DNA of 64,000 nt from Steromphala cineraria (taxonomy: Eukaryota; Mollusca; Gastropoda; Trochida; Trochidae): NCBI GenBank assembly GCA_916613615.1, contig OU744731.1, positions 18,880,328 to 18,944,327 of the forward strand, in the 5' to 3' direction. Made by a program: the position numbers and the translations under genes. Below, in pieces: positions 37,301 to 52,300 of this stretch. Positions within the stretch are counted from its first letter, which is position 1, and the number at the start of each line of letters is the position of its first letter. Below the pieces are notes generated by a model. The model was not told where the DNA came from. It ran no database searches and saw only the letters and a list, made by a program, of their open reading frames with translations.

Positions 37301-40300
37301 TTGATCTTCCTCTGTGGGGAGAAAATTCACAACCCTAAAATCAAAGCCAAACTTAGAACTTGCATTATAAGACAATGGAATACATTCATTTTGCAAGAGT
37401 CACATGACAAACATCATGCATGGTGTTTTAAATCTACAAATTATTTTGAAAGTAATTGCATTTATGCTGATTGTTTCAATAAAGTGACCTTTGAGCAAAA
37501 CCCTAGAATGCAAATTTGTCAAATTTTTTTTTTTTTATTTTACCACATGCAAACAACCATTTGGTATTTATAGATCATATACTCATTTACCTTTGAAAAG
37601 GATGCGTAACTACTGGCAGTGCACATGTATAATTGTGTTTCTGTATTGATACTACTTGACTTACCACTGCCTGTATCTCGGACCACACGTCCTTCAAGTC
37701 ATACATCAGATCAGATCGTATCGGCATCCCCGTGGCCTGTCAACAGTTAACATCTCAATATAAAGCAAATGAAGAGAATACAGATTCAAGGGTTAAGATT
37801 TGTGAAAATCCATTTGTGGAATGAACTTATTCTAAAACTACAGATTCATTCTAGAAAACAGAATCGATGTCTGTGTGGTGACACAAAGATTCAATTTTTT
37901 TTTTTGTGAAGTAACACTAACACTTAAATCAAGTTTTTCTGTGTGTTATATAAAATATGAGGCCTAAGAGATATTTAACTCTGAGATGAAACTTAATACA
38001 TATTTAATAAATCATTGATGATTCTTAATTTGAACATCAATACTCTCCCATTCTTGATGAAATCTGGCAAAAAAAATCATTAATTTACACCATTGCAAGA
38101 TTTGGCATAAGGTATACAAAAACTTTTTCAAAACATCATGTCAAAGATAGATCTCCCTTTATATATATATATATAATCACTCCCACTATATATATATATC
38201 ACTATGAACATTTCAAAATCTGTTCTGCATCCAACTCAACCTAGGCAATTTGGGTCATATTATGCAAAAATGTTGTCATTATACCTGACACATCTTGGTG
38301 CACTTTAAATTCATTACTCTCTATGTTATCTATTATTTCTATTTAAGCATCAAAAGCATCCTTAGCACCATACTCCGAATGGACAGCTCATAAACCATGC
38401 ATGGATAGCATCATTGCACAAACAACACCTCCTTGCTTCTTTCAACACAATGTCTGGTATTCTATTTCAAAGGAATCATGCTGAAAACCTTGATGTTAAG
38501 AGCATATCAGTAAGACCAGATCCTCTAAAACATGAATACTACCATGCCTTTAGTCAGGTAATTCACAGCCTGACACTCACTATCAATTAGTTGAAGTCAA
38601 ACATTACAAACTTAAATTCAATGGAAACTATAAGCTTTGGCATTTAGTTCATTCCAATATCACATGCAGTAAGTAATATACAGCAACTCCTTTTTGTAGA
38701 ACTTTCAGCATTTCATGCACAACAATTCTTTCCTGTTTCATGTCTCTTGAGTTCATACAAAGAGGTTATCACACAACAAAGAAGTGATAATTATTTTTTA
38801 CAGAAATAATGCAATTCAAGCCAAATCTTATTGAATTTAATCAAACATATTCAAGCAGTTGATTTTGCAGAAATGTAAATAAAATCTATGCTTATGTTTT
38901 GTTATTTGGTAAGAAGACTTAAATCTCCTATAACATTGAAAAAACAACAAGACACTTTCTGACAAATAACAACTGTTCAACAAACAAAACTTTCACTCTT
39001 TAAACAACTGTAGCAACAGCACAGTAATTGACCTTAGGGGCTACATTGTCACCAAACATTTGAACCAAAATCTCCATCAATCAACAGTGTGCATGTTATT
39101 AAGCATCGCTTGGGCAGCACTGCATCCGATAGTGTCACGTCATTAGTGACAAGAAGTCACACAAGATTTCTGATTCCAGTGGGTCTGGAGAAAAGGTTGT
39201 AAATGATAAAACTTGATGTATGGATGAACATAATTATATTATGTTCTAAAAATTTAAGACCAAAAAGTACACTTGAGAACTTTCAGGCCCTACAGTCTGA
39301 AATTGAAGAGTGAGTGTTTTCAAAAACCGACAAAAAATGTTTCTAAAATTATTAAGGTTATTGTTTCAAAACACCCACTACACAATGTACACTGAATACA
39401 TTAAACCATATTCAAACAGTATTCAGATTCATTCTCACACCATAGAGTACACCATGCCGACATCTACATTATAATCTACCAATTCAACATATCACAGCAG
39501 AAAAATTTCTAAATCATCTCCATCCTGTCTCAAGGTTTGAACATTACGATAACTCCACTAATCTGTACCCTGGGCTCAGAAGCTAGATTGGCTTGCGCGG
39601 CCGGACCTTGGATATAGCCAATCAAATCATTTTCTCGTTGAAACTAGCGAAAAAGTGGCGAGAAAATGATTTGATTGGCTATATCCCAAGTTGGGCCGCG
39701 CGAGCGAATCTAGCTTCCGAGCCCAGGGTACAGATTAGTGGAGTTAGCGTAACGTTCATATCCGAAGACAGGATGAATCATCTTATGTATGTAACATTAT
39801 TTCGATACCTGTTAAAATAAAATAGAACACTTTTAAAGAATCAAAGAATAACTAAAATTGAAATGCATATAACATAGTAAGAAAGTAAAATCACAATCAA
39901 ACAGGATTGAACTAAACATGCCAACAACACATATCTGTAAAGAACTATGTAAAGGACAATAGCAAGTAACACGCTACACAAGAGAGAGTAAACTGACAAC
40001 ATGCAAGGACCAGATCAAGTCTAGCTAATAAGAAGAAGAAATGAAGAAGGAGAACAACAAGTCATCAACAAACTAAAGATGCAGAATATACCTCTGTGGG
40101 TGCCTCGGCTGATTGCTTGAAACAAAACATCCATTCACCTCATTTTGTTTGTGTGAAAAAAAATATTCATTAAATTGTGACAAATCTTGGTGTTTGTGTC
40201 ATGTCATCTTCCCACAAAAGCCTAAAACGCCAGTTTCCAAACTGTCAGTTTTATGCATTGCTGCCGACCCTTGAGTTTTCAGTGCTTGCTCTTTAGATTA

Positions 40301-43300
40301 ATATGAGAGAAAGCAATAGTCCAATCAAAAAGTAACTGGAGGTTGTTAACAGGGGCGTTGATATCAACACAGAAAACTCAAAGGTCAACAGCAAAGGATA
40401 AAACTGACAGTTCGGAAACTGGCGTTTAGGCTTTGCATAGGAAGATGGTGTCATGTATGCAAAATTGTGATGGTGCTCATTATGTTTAACCTAGAGATTA
40501 AAAAAGAGCCTTGAACAGTACTATTTAAGAGCTTAAATATCTAACCTTGCCAACCTTTTCTTGACTTATGAATGTTCTGAAAATGTTTGTTCTAGGGTGA
40601 CGTAGGGTCTTGACAACAGATCCTTTAACCTTTAGCCTGCTGGACTGTTTCCATTTGCTGCCTAGAGCAGGTAGAAATGGACTACCTGCCATTCTGATTT
40701 TGTTTATGATTTTCTTCAGAACTACCAGAAGGTGCAACTGGCTTAGTGCTTAAAACATTGCCTCTTCATCAGTAAATTGTTGATCTATTATATGTTCAGT
40801 TTCCAGAAAGATCACCAAGACAAAACCTTGCTGAGCTTATAAAATTTTGAGGAGAACTGTGAGCTTATTCAATACATGTTTAACCATAGAATCTTAGAAG
40901 CATATCTATCTGAACCGACGGAAAGAGATTTTAAGGACACTATTGATTGCTTACATTTGGAAGGGTAGAACCAAAGTCTTGTTAGGGATCATAATAATAT
41001 GAAATACTTTTGTGTGTGTTTGTCTTCATACATGTGCTATCAATTATAACAAATCACAGATAATGAATCTTTGGCTTGCCAGTTATAATTTGTATAATTT
41101 GCACAAAGAATTCCCAAACTAGCAAGATAAAAGCACAAAAGTGATATTTAGATTGTTGGAATCATGAAATGGCATGCAAACAAGTTGAGTGCCATAGTGA
41201 TATGAAGCAATCATGTGAATTTAATTCAATTTTCATTCCTGTGAACAGTGAAGGCAACAAATATTTAAACTTAACTCTATTCATAGAAAACATATCAAAG
41301 TGAACATGAGTGTTGAATTGGGCTACAGTAAATGAGCTGAGTTTTATAAATGAGGTTAACAATTGTATTCAAAGGTTCCCATAATGTCATAAGATATATC
41401 ATGTATACATGAATAGGAGTGACTACAACCAACACAAAGTATTGTAGCAGTTAAGCAATCTCATTTACACATAGACATTCATTCAAATCTAATTTTTAAA
41501 TTTCATATTAGGAGAAAATATATAAATTTGTTGATGCAAGGAAATAATTGTTCAAAATCTTATTTGCATTTGATTAATAAAACATTTAACAAATAGTTAA
41601 TGTAATGTAATGTTAATGTAATCAACATAGACAGACCACTGCATTTAAAATATCAAAATAACATTTCTTCAAAAAAACTTATCTATGTCATTAAAACATT
41701 AAAAAGTGTACTGTAATTATTAAAATTATCAAGTAATTTGTAAATGAAATTGCTCCTAGAAGCAGCTAGGGGTAGGTTTAAATTGGAAAATGGAAACAAT
41801 TGGAGCTGAGCTCAGAACACTGAAGACAGGCTTTTTTGTGCCTTGCTTGACAAGTAATAGATCTAGATCTTGATCTTGCAACCGTCAAACAATGAATTTT
41901 TACAAAATGAAACAAGTGTTTTCTCTATCACTGATTGACACTACCTTGATATAGCCTTACAGGTTAAGGCAACCAACCCCAGATATCCCTTTATCTTGAC
42001 CATCATGCATTTTGATAAAGCTTACGTGAGCAAGTGACTGATATGAACGTGAATATTGACAACTGTGCAAAATCAAATTTGGAAGAAATTTACATCATTG
42101 AAAAACAATAGTCTTTTGTTGACACTGTCAATGGTTATCAATGAGGGGGGAAGAAAACAAGTAATGAAATTCATCTGACATCTGTCAAACAATAAATTAG
42201 ACAAAGAGCAACTATACTCCAAACAGCAAGTGACTGACACTGGCTTTGATTACGCCTTGCCATGAAGTAAAAGGTGGATCTAGATCTTGACACTTGTCAA
42301 ACAAATTTTGACTGGATACAAGAAAAGTTCAATTAATTATTGACCAATCAAGGTTTTGCCTTGCTGGCTGAATTATCAACTACGGGAACCGCAGAAACAA
42401 AATTGACCCTATATCTTGACCAATGTCCAGTGTTCAAGCTCAGTCTCCAGGGTATAAGCAGTGTATGTAGTGTCCAGTGTACTTACCATGGTTGAGTGGA
42501 CATTCCTTAGGACTAGATCATGCATCTGGGCGACTCCACGGAACTGCTGGAAGATTATCTCAAGCAAGTCCAGCAGACATCGAGACTGATTCGGATTGGC
42601 CAATCCATCTCCTCCTCTGAAAAGTCAAACAAAATATGATGTACTATGACTTACTGGTGAAACATAAGTATATTCATAATTTCCATATTTTTGCTTCGAA
42701 ACAAACTTTTTTTATCAAGGGTTTGTGTATTTGGACACCTAAAGCAATTGAACTAATACGTTGCTTCAGACGTGAAGAAGATTCCAGTGGGTTCTTTCAC
42801 TTTAAGTTTGCTGGATTTACTTCACAAGTCTTGTTGAACATTTTGGCTCTTCGCAATTGTTTCCTAAAATCAATGTCAAACATGTTATGATATAATTATC
42901 TAAATGATAAGCTAGTTATGAGAAAAGTGATTTTACTATGGAAATATAGATCATATCTTAATTGTCATAATAAAACAATGTATGCAAAGTAGTATGACAA
43001 AGTGTACAAGTAATGATTCGTGTTCTTGGAAACATCTGTGTGCAATTGGAATCACTTCATCATAAGTTACTTACAAACACACTGTAATCTAATTAAATAC
43101 CCTACCCTTCAGCTATCTGTATCGATGCCTTGGAGACCAAAGTCAGAAGACCGGGTTGAATTCTCATTTTGATACCCTGAAAATTATTATTATAGTTTGA
43201 ACTTGGAGATTATTGATAAAACAAAACAGGAAGATGATCTAGATACAATTATTTTAACACTTTAGCTTAACAGAAACTGAGAATGTAGCTGTAGTAGCTT

Positions 43301-46300
43301 TGCTAAAAAAGAGTTATGGAAACATGTCCCTACTATAAACACGACAAAACCGGGAGAAGGTTTTCAGCAGTTCAGAGTTCAGCAGCTCCAGGGAATTAAA
43401 TAAGGTATAATAAGGACACTCAACAGATATAGATATTGTAACTGCATTAACTTCGCCAATAGGCTTTTGAATACCATGATTCAATACTGTTTGAAGAGGT
43501 TTTAAAGCTTTAGTTCTGTTAGAGGCATGCAATTTAACCTCACCTCCACTGCCTCAGGCAGTTTGCGCAACATGGCCAGAGATTCAATGAGTATAGCTAT
43601 GAAGTTGGGCAGATTGTCTTCAGGGTTGGCACTCAGGTCCTCCTTCACCTCTCCTCGCCTCCTCTCAGTTCCTCCATTAAACTCCTCATCTGAAAACAGT
43701 GCACAATCATATTATAACTGCCTCGACACATTTTTAGATCTTTCTGATCAAACATTGCTCAGTGATGACACTATTCTTGCCAGCAATTCAAAAATTTGTT
43801 CAAGCCATAATCACTTTGCCTTTACAATTTGTTATGAGATATTTAATTAGGCAATATTAAGCAAGTAGCTTCGGTCCGGCTGTACTCATATACTAACTTT
43901 CTTGTCTTATCTACAGATGGTACCGGTAGTTACACTGAAAATTACTCCACATGGAACTTATAGTAGGATCAGAGTTAGAAAAGAGATCATGATCAAAGTT
44001 GCACATTAACAAGTCTAAAGCTCTTACATTTCAAGAATGGGAGGTCCCTCTGGCCCCGTCTCCAAGAACCGCGGCGCCCCAGACTCCTGGACACGACTGA
44101 CTTCTCATAGATCTGTCTGTTGAGCTCCTCTATCAACACTTCGTGCAGGCACTTGACACAGGAGAGTTGGATGTGGATTAAACATCATCATTCAAGTTCT
44201 ATCAATATTGCAGTATACTAGGACAAACATTTTTCAAACTTGCTGAATCATAACTGCTTTGAGAGGCATTTTAGAAGTCAGAATGACAATGTAGAGGAAA
44301 ATATGGATGACAACTTCTCTGTTCATTGTATACAACGTTTCGACACAGATTTTTGCGGCATTCTCTGCTGAGAAGTGCTTGCAAACGACACAAGAATCTG
44401 TGTCGAAATGGTGCATACAATGAACAAAGAAGTTGTTATCCATTTATTTCTCAAACTTGCTGAATCATCATCCGCAATCCAGGGATGAATGTTCTTATGT
44501 TCTCATCCATTTTACCTCTGTGATAGAACATCTATAATGCTTTTAAGGACATTGAATCTTGTTTTCAAATAAACACAAAATGAAACTATTTGACTATTTA
44601 AGATTGAAACAGTTGTTAAGTAGTCTTATCATCTTTTGTCGTCTCAAGGACTTGTGTTTGAAATTTCAACAGAAAGCTATCTTCTTGATGGGTTGAAAAC
44701 ACATTTGTTAAAGGTTTGCAGGTCTTATCAACATAGAAGATTCTATTGTCTCCCAACATTAGAGTTGTAATTTCAGTATAGATTTTTCTGATGTAAAGGC
44801 CCAGTTATATAATATAGTGAAAAGCATTGAAAAAACAGCCCTAAATAACAAAGAACGTTGCTAAAATAAACAACTCACCTATTTGATTGGCCAATTTCCG
44901 GGATCTCAACTCCTTTACAATTAGAATTATCCAGGGTTTGCCACTTTGTCATGCTGTGAGTTTTATGAACTTTATATTTGCTCACAATATATAATCAATA
45001 GCCACCATCTAACAATTTGTTGACACGATTTTAAGGGTTATACATATCAAGTCTGGCGTTAGTCACTTAGTTGGAAGAAAAATATTACCTCCCTACGTCC
45101 GGTGAGTTCAGATTTTAGATCTCGTAGAGCTTCGATTCCAGACAGATTTCCCTCCAGTCGGGCAACTGTGAAGTAACCATTCAGATATGCAATACCATAC
45201 ATATCATGAATCACAGAAAGTCAACAGAGACGAGATATTATCAAAAGTTTTTGACATACGTACTATTGCAATATAATTTATCATCACTTGCTTGACAACG
45301 ACATTGTGATCTGTATCGTATATAAAAGTTGATAATCCATAAAATAATTTTACAATTTGATCATAGATAATATAAGTTAAATTTTGGACATTAATGATTG
45401 AAATGTGCCTATGGCCCAACAAAAACATAACATTGTTAAAGTATTTAGCAAATTCTCCAAAATGTGTTCACAAAAAACCTTTTTTTGAAGAAATCTTTCT
45501 TATTTTTTTCATTCATGGAATTTCTTTCATGCCTTTCACATCTTCTACAACCATACCTGACTGGACTATAAGATCAGTTGCATGCAGGTAGTGTTTGCCG
45601 GCCAGGAAGTCGTCCATCTTGTCTGGAACTTCCTTCATCTGCTCTCTGTAACATAACAAGGTGAACTGGTAAAACATTGTATTATAGGTAAGGTTAACAT
45701 GGTGCATTATATATTGTTAAAATGTGAGTATAACAAATGATGTCATGATAACATTAGCTGAATCATGAAACAAGGTTTGACATAATCAGGTCTTCTTTTA
45801 GTATATCAGGTCGGATGCATGGTCAAGTCAATATCACTTTCTGTCCACTGTCACATGACTGGTTCTCGACTATACAAACTGTCGGAAAAACAATTTCACA
45901 TGAGTTTTATTGATGTTGACCCTAGTTTTTCACTTAATTCTGTTCAGCTAACAAAATAGAAGGTTAGCGTTTATGGCAACTGCCAAAAATGATAGTCCCA
46001 AGTAGTTGAAAAACATAAGGAATATCTATCCATGATGGATTTAAGTACAATACTTTGTTACATTGAGCTTGGTCTTATAGTTTTTGAGTTCTGCTCTGGA
46101 AACGAAATGATTACAGATGGACAGACTATATCTGAAGGTATTATGTACTGGTGGGATAAAACATAATAACAGATATTGTAATCATTAGAAATGTCATAAC
46201 TGTCAAATGATGAAAGTCATCACATTAATGATATCCACAAAATGGTTTAGAGTTGATAATCTTATGATACCCATAATGTATTGGAATAACATTGCTATCA

Positions 46301-49300
46301 TTTAGATTGATCTAAAATACACTTGAGATCAAAAAGATGATATAACTGAAATGCACCATACATTTGATCCAGCATGTTGAGGACCGCCTTGTGCTCCACC
46401 CCATCTCTCCATAGTTTGCGCAACTCATCTCGCTTGAAATGCAGCAGAGTCTTGCATGAATTCAGATCTTCTTTGATTTTATGTATCTTCTCCCTTGATT
46501 CTGAAGTTAAACATAAGAAATTGATCTCACAGTTGAAGCATGTTTCCAATCCATCTGTTTAAAATGAGACTTGAAGTTGCCCTTCATTTATTAACAATGA
46601 CTAGCATAAGCCATGTATATAGCGCCTAACATCTCCATGTAATGGACTCAAAGCACTCACTGCTAAGATGGCATATAAACACAAATGGAAGATATTTCAA
46701 TTGAATCAGACAAGTATAAAATGATCTGTAAATCTGAATTAACCAATAAAGGACAGGAAAAGTGCATTATTTCAAAAGAAAAAGAAATGTTGTTTTCGGA
46801 CATCTACAATTACAAGTGTCTGGGCTTTTTTTTCAAGCTTTTCATCAAGACTAATCAATCAATTGAAAGAGAAAAAAATTACTTTAAAAGACAATTTTAA
46901 AATCTTACCATTGATGCTCTTAGTCATCGCACTAAATGCTGTCATAATCTTGATAAGGTCATCATAGTTATCTGCAAATAAATTGAAAAACATGAGATGA
47001 TAAAGACTAGTTAATATACCGGTACTTACATATTTCTCCAAATTATACCCAAAAAAATGTATCATAAAAAGTTTCTATGCTCTTTTTTTTTATATCATCT
47101 TACGCTTATTCAAATATATTACCAATCATAATCAAAGATGTTCAATACAAATAGGTAAGTACTGTAGATATCAATAGTCCAAATATAAAGTTACAATTAA
47201 GGACCCTCTGATAACATGGACAAATTAGGATAAAAACTACTCCACTTTTATTTATTTCAATACAGAGTACCGGCACATTATTTCCATATCAAGACATGAA
47301 CTACTTTAACAGTTTTTAATGTAATACTCACTGGTGACATGTTCAGAAAGGCGTTTGTCACTTTCTCTGTATGCTTTTTCAATCCTCGTCTTTTCTTTTT
47401 CTCTTTGCTCAAAATCAGCACTGCAAGAGTTCAAATTAGAGTAAAACAACGGACCTGAACCTACAGAAGTTTTTTTTGTAAAAAGTCAAAAACAATTATC
47501 AATGTGAAATCGAGTAAACAAAAAAATAACAAAAGTATGACTACAATATTACCTGGAAGACAGTGTCCGCACAATAGACATTAAAAATCCAGACTGAAAA
47601 AAAGAAGAAAATAATGACATTATTGTCCCGCTTTACAAAGTAAAAAAGTTACAAATTAAATATTTTTATGTTAATAAAAGTAGATTCTAAAATGTATCAA
47701 AAACATGAATCAGAAATGAAGTTTTACTACCGGTACATCAAATTTCTTGGTTTATTGCTGAAGATTGATTTTTTCCTTTTTGGGAAAAAATAGACAGGAT
47801 TTTCTTGAGGAAAGGCAATCTATTTTTCAACAAATCAAAGTTAGAGTGTCAAGTGTAAGAGTTTGTTAACTTTGCAGGATTATAAGCTCTCAGTGTAAAA
47901 CATTTGTGATATTATCTTAAAAAAAATTTAGGTAAAGTTAGGTGACAATTCTTTGCTAGCTGTTTTCAGGAGATTTTAGATAACCGGTATTCTGCTTCCA
48001 AGATTATTAAAATTATATCAGAGCTGCTAGTATTATAGCAGGTAGAATACCCACAACACTATTGTGGCTATGCAACAATGATGTTTTGTAGACATGCGTT
48101 TATACATTTCTGAAGTTTTCCTCTTCACTAAGTCAATATTTGACGTCACATAAACAAAAATCTAAAAATAAGGGAGCAACTTCATTAATTCATAACAAGT
48201 AATCTAAACTCTGCATTGTGCTTTGCTAACGACTATGCAAGAACGACAACGGGTGACTGATGGTGTGCGGAGCTGACACTAAAACAAGACGACGGCATGA
48301 TAAATAAATCTTTATAATATATAGCCCTTGACGATTTTAAAATTGATTTTCTACTTGATGTAGTGATAAAATTACTTTTAATTTGTTGTTTTATGTTTAT
48401 TAAAACAACTCTAGTACGCTATCACCAGAAATGTAATGTTTGTGCATATTTTGCGCTGATAAGATGTGGCGAACATATTCTAAAGGTGTACCGAGCTCAG
48501 TGTTGTTTGCGGCATGTGTCCTTCTTTTAACATTCAGCGATTCCTGGTAAATGTTGTGTTACTGAACTCAAGGTTGGTTATCACCCCTGGCTGATTATTA
48601 TCCTATTTGTTGACTATCTTTTTTACGATTGCATGTCTGTCATCAAATGATCGATCTCTTACTTTCGGGTTAGTTTGTCTAGCAAATAGGGTTTGTAACA
48701 TATTGTACTTAAAATTACGAGCTCCTTGTTAATTGCACTACTACCAGCTATACAATCATTGATCAATACATGTAATTGAGGTTGACAGATAAAAAACATG
48801 GGTTTTTTTAAGAGGCAGCTATAGGTGCCTCTTATTTCGTGGGGATGCGGTGAAGTCGTAGACAAAACCGGCTCGTAGACACGAAATCCGGTGAACTCGT
48901 AGACAAATTGAGAAGTGATCTCGTAGACAGGTTTTCAAATAGGATTTGTACTAATAGTAACCAACTTATATTTTTCAAATTCACGATATTGAACACTCAT
49001 AGGTTGGGTTAAACAAATAAAGAGAATAAAATCTAAATTTGTTTGATTGATTGAAAAGATATCAATATATGAATGATATAATATATCATAAAGAAATGAA
49101 TTACTCGTGTCTGTTTTTATTTCTGAAGCTTTTTTCGTCTCCAATATCTGAAAATTGATTATTACAAAAGTGTGAACAAAATATAGGATGTGATTACATT
49201 ATATGAAATACGGTAATAACAATGAGTAGTTCGTTACTTTCGTATCTATTCTATATAAAGCTAGTCATATTCTTGTGATCAATATTCACGCAACATAATA

Positions 49301-52300
49301 TGAAAAACTACAAAATAATAGAAATATATATTTTATATTATTATTTAATATTTTATAATGACAATGAATAGTTTTTTTAGTTTCGTATTTGTTTACATAA
49401 AGCTAACAACATTCAAGGTAAAGTTAAGGCGCGTTCACACGGTGCAATCTGTGGCATACAACATGTTGTACAACACAAATTGCACAAAGGATGTTGCAAA
49501 CAATTCACCGTTCACACGTTGCAACAGTTGCATACAACTTGTAATCTCGCGTGACTTCAAAATAGGTGCTTTGTTTTAGACACTTTTTGTTACTAGCCAT
49601 TACAACTTGAAACATCACAACAACTCTTGTGGCTTTATTGTTTATATTAAATTGAACTAATTAAAACAACTTTCACGGTCGTTTTAATGCTGAGCCTCAT
49701 GATCCTCAGGGTGTTTCAATTTAACAACTATAATATTTCCAAAATATCGCTTATTCGTTTCAATCAGCTGTTCTCTGTTTACGCAGGGATTCTAAAAATA
49801 GGTTCAAAACTCATGGTCTCTCTTTCTGCAGCTTCATAACTGTTGCGTAACCGAGTAAGGAGTTCGATGGGGCCCCCGAAGGCGGCCCCGAAGGGTGCCA
49901 GTGACATTCGTTGAAACTGTCGCTTTGAACTCTTTGGACGGCTTGATATAAAATATGCTAACCTTATGAATGTGTTCAAAGGTTTATAAAGGTTTAAAGT
50001 AAACAATTATACTCGTTTCGACTTGCTATACGTAGTATCAGACTCAAATCAATAAGAAAATCAAAGGTTTCCGTTGCTTAATTTTAAAATATTGAAGCGT
50101 CTGTAAAACCCTTCAATATGGAAAATATTTATTTTTTATTTTGTGTCCCAATGAATGTTATTATAATAATGTCAAAATGTTTTCTAGTATGAAGATTGGT
50201 GAGATGAATATCTATAAGACAATGATATCCCTTCCTCATCTGACCATAAAGGTTTGAAATAATTTGAAACACTGATTATTTTCAATTTTCTTTGACCTGT
50301 CATTGACACAGAGACATGACAATTACAAGATTCCTCTCAAACAAAATACAAAGAATGAGTTAAATATTGCTAAACAAATTCTTGCATGTTTTATGCACAT
50401 TCCCATAATCAACAAAACACTGAGAAAAGAAAAGATATGTTGAATATATTATTTATTTTATTGCAATTTTTTTTTCAACAAGTAGCAGATAATACCTCTT
50501 TTCATACACATTTTATGAAACAATTATTACAACATCAACAGGTCAATTTAGGCTATATGTTTTCTATCAAATCAAATCATATCTCAAGATGGTCTAAGAA
50601 AAAATACAATATACTGTGTAGTGAAATTTGGATATTTCAAATCTTAGTTGCACTTTTCCCCATTTGTGAATAATATGAGTAATGAAAAAAAAGGCTGCTT
50701 CAAAGAAATATACAAAATTGTCAAAATGAGCACTTATTTCAGTATGACACCACTGATTAGGCCCTTCTTGTAACTGATTTCTTTATTTCAACTTGGTATA
50801 ATAATATAATCTAAGTCTAATAATCTAAATAATGTTTATTCAATTAAATGAACATCATAATTCTTTTTATTGAGTTTTTTAACAAAATATATAAAAGTTG
50901 AATGAACTCCCATCAAGACAAATCATAATAAAATATAAGTATTCATTATCCTGTGAAAGTGGTTAACTGAAATTTAATTTGGTTGAATGAAGTTTAGTGA
51001 CTGAATCTGTTTTAATGGGCTTTTAAGAAGAATTCAACCTGTTACACATGAATTCAGTAATTCCTTCTACTCACCTACACCAAAATGTATTATATAGATC
51101 ATAGTCACAATTAATCAAATATAAATCATTAAGAAAATACCATTAACACACTTATTGGAGTTTTACTTCAAATATATTGCTTAATATGGGTGATTATTGT
51201 TAAATTGCTTGTGATTAATACAGAAATCAATGTATATTACTTACAATCTTCAAGTAAGAAAAAATTGATTATAATGAATATTAAAAACTTGTACATGTAA
51301 ATAAACATATACACATAGTTTTTTTATTGGTCTGCTACATAACTGTTATAGATTATGAAAAATAAGTACTAGTAAACTGAAAACAAGTGTAATGTCAGAT
51401 TAGATTGCTTTACTAAGGTTCATGAATCAAATTCCTCTAGATTTCACAGATAAAGTTCTTTGAAAACAAATAAAACATTTCCATATCATGTGGTTTATCA
51501 TTAATGAAATTTTGAACTATATGAAAATAATATTTTTCTTCAAGATTATTTTACTGTATAATAGAAACTAATTAACTATCTTTCAATGTCAGCTTATAAA
51601 CTGAATACAGATTGTGGTTCTCTTTGGCTAGGCTGAGCTCTGTTGTTTGCTGAAGTAGACTATCTAGAGATGACCTGTCAGACAGCCATTTCTTTTGTTG
51701 AGAGGGTTTTCCTGCAGAAAAGAAATTATTTTAATTCTTTATCAATAGGCCTAGATGAATGGTGCATACATTTTGGTGGTGTTTTAAACTATGAATAGAA
51801 ATTATGTTTCTATTTATATTCGGACATTCAAAAAGCTACAAGGTTTTCATAATTTTTTGCAACCTGATTGATTAATATTAGCGTACAATTATTGGCCCTC
51901 TCATCGTGAGCCTCCTTCATATGTAGGTCAAAGACTGTCAACAAACAAATACTAAACACTTTTACGGTACGCCTTGCCCAAATTTGTTTGCACATTGGAA
52001 AATAAGGATTATATGATATAGATATATTAGATTGTTTTATTAGAATCAGTAACTAAAAATGTGGGACTTGTATTTCTTGAGATTAATTTATATGCTGGAT
52101 AGTACTGCTGTCTGATCATACGCACAGGCCTATACTGAATCCCTAATATTGTGGACCTAGAAAGAAGATCTACGACCACGAGGATTGTTGGCTGTGTTTA
52201 AATTTGTTAAAATTCAACCCACTATTTATCTGGAAATTCGTTGTCCATTATAATATGTTTCTATCTATGAATAAGGGTTCATGCAGACTGCAGTTAGTTA

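Larger units (their letters stand above)
37737..42486 (-). other. EXOC4 intron(s) between exons 11 and 12
   Basis: A 4.8-kb stretch containing microexon A, two fold-back elements (39511-39783 and 40200-40455), a TATA dinucleotide tract at 38158-38200 and a degenerate repeat region at 41860-42440. No other exon-like segment with correct phase was found. Confidence 0.7.

Noticed and set aside
44877..44935. Possible extra EXOC4 exon between exons 7 and 8 (…EIPEIGQSN, donor GTGAGT)
   Set aside because: Every acceptor choice gives a length not divisible by three, which would break the frame between two phase-0 ends, and Sec8 has no extra residues there.
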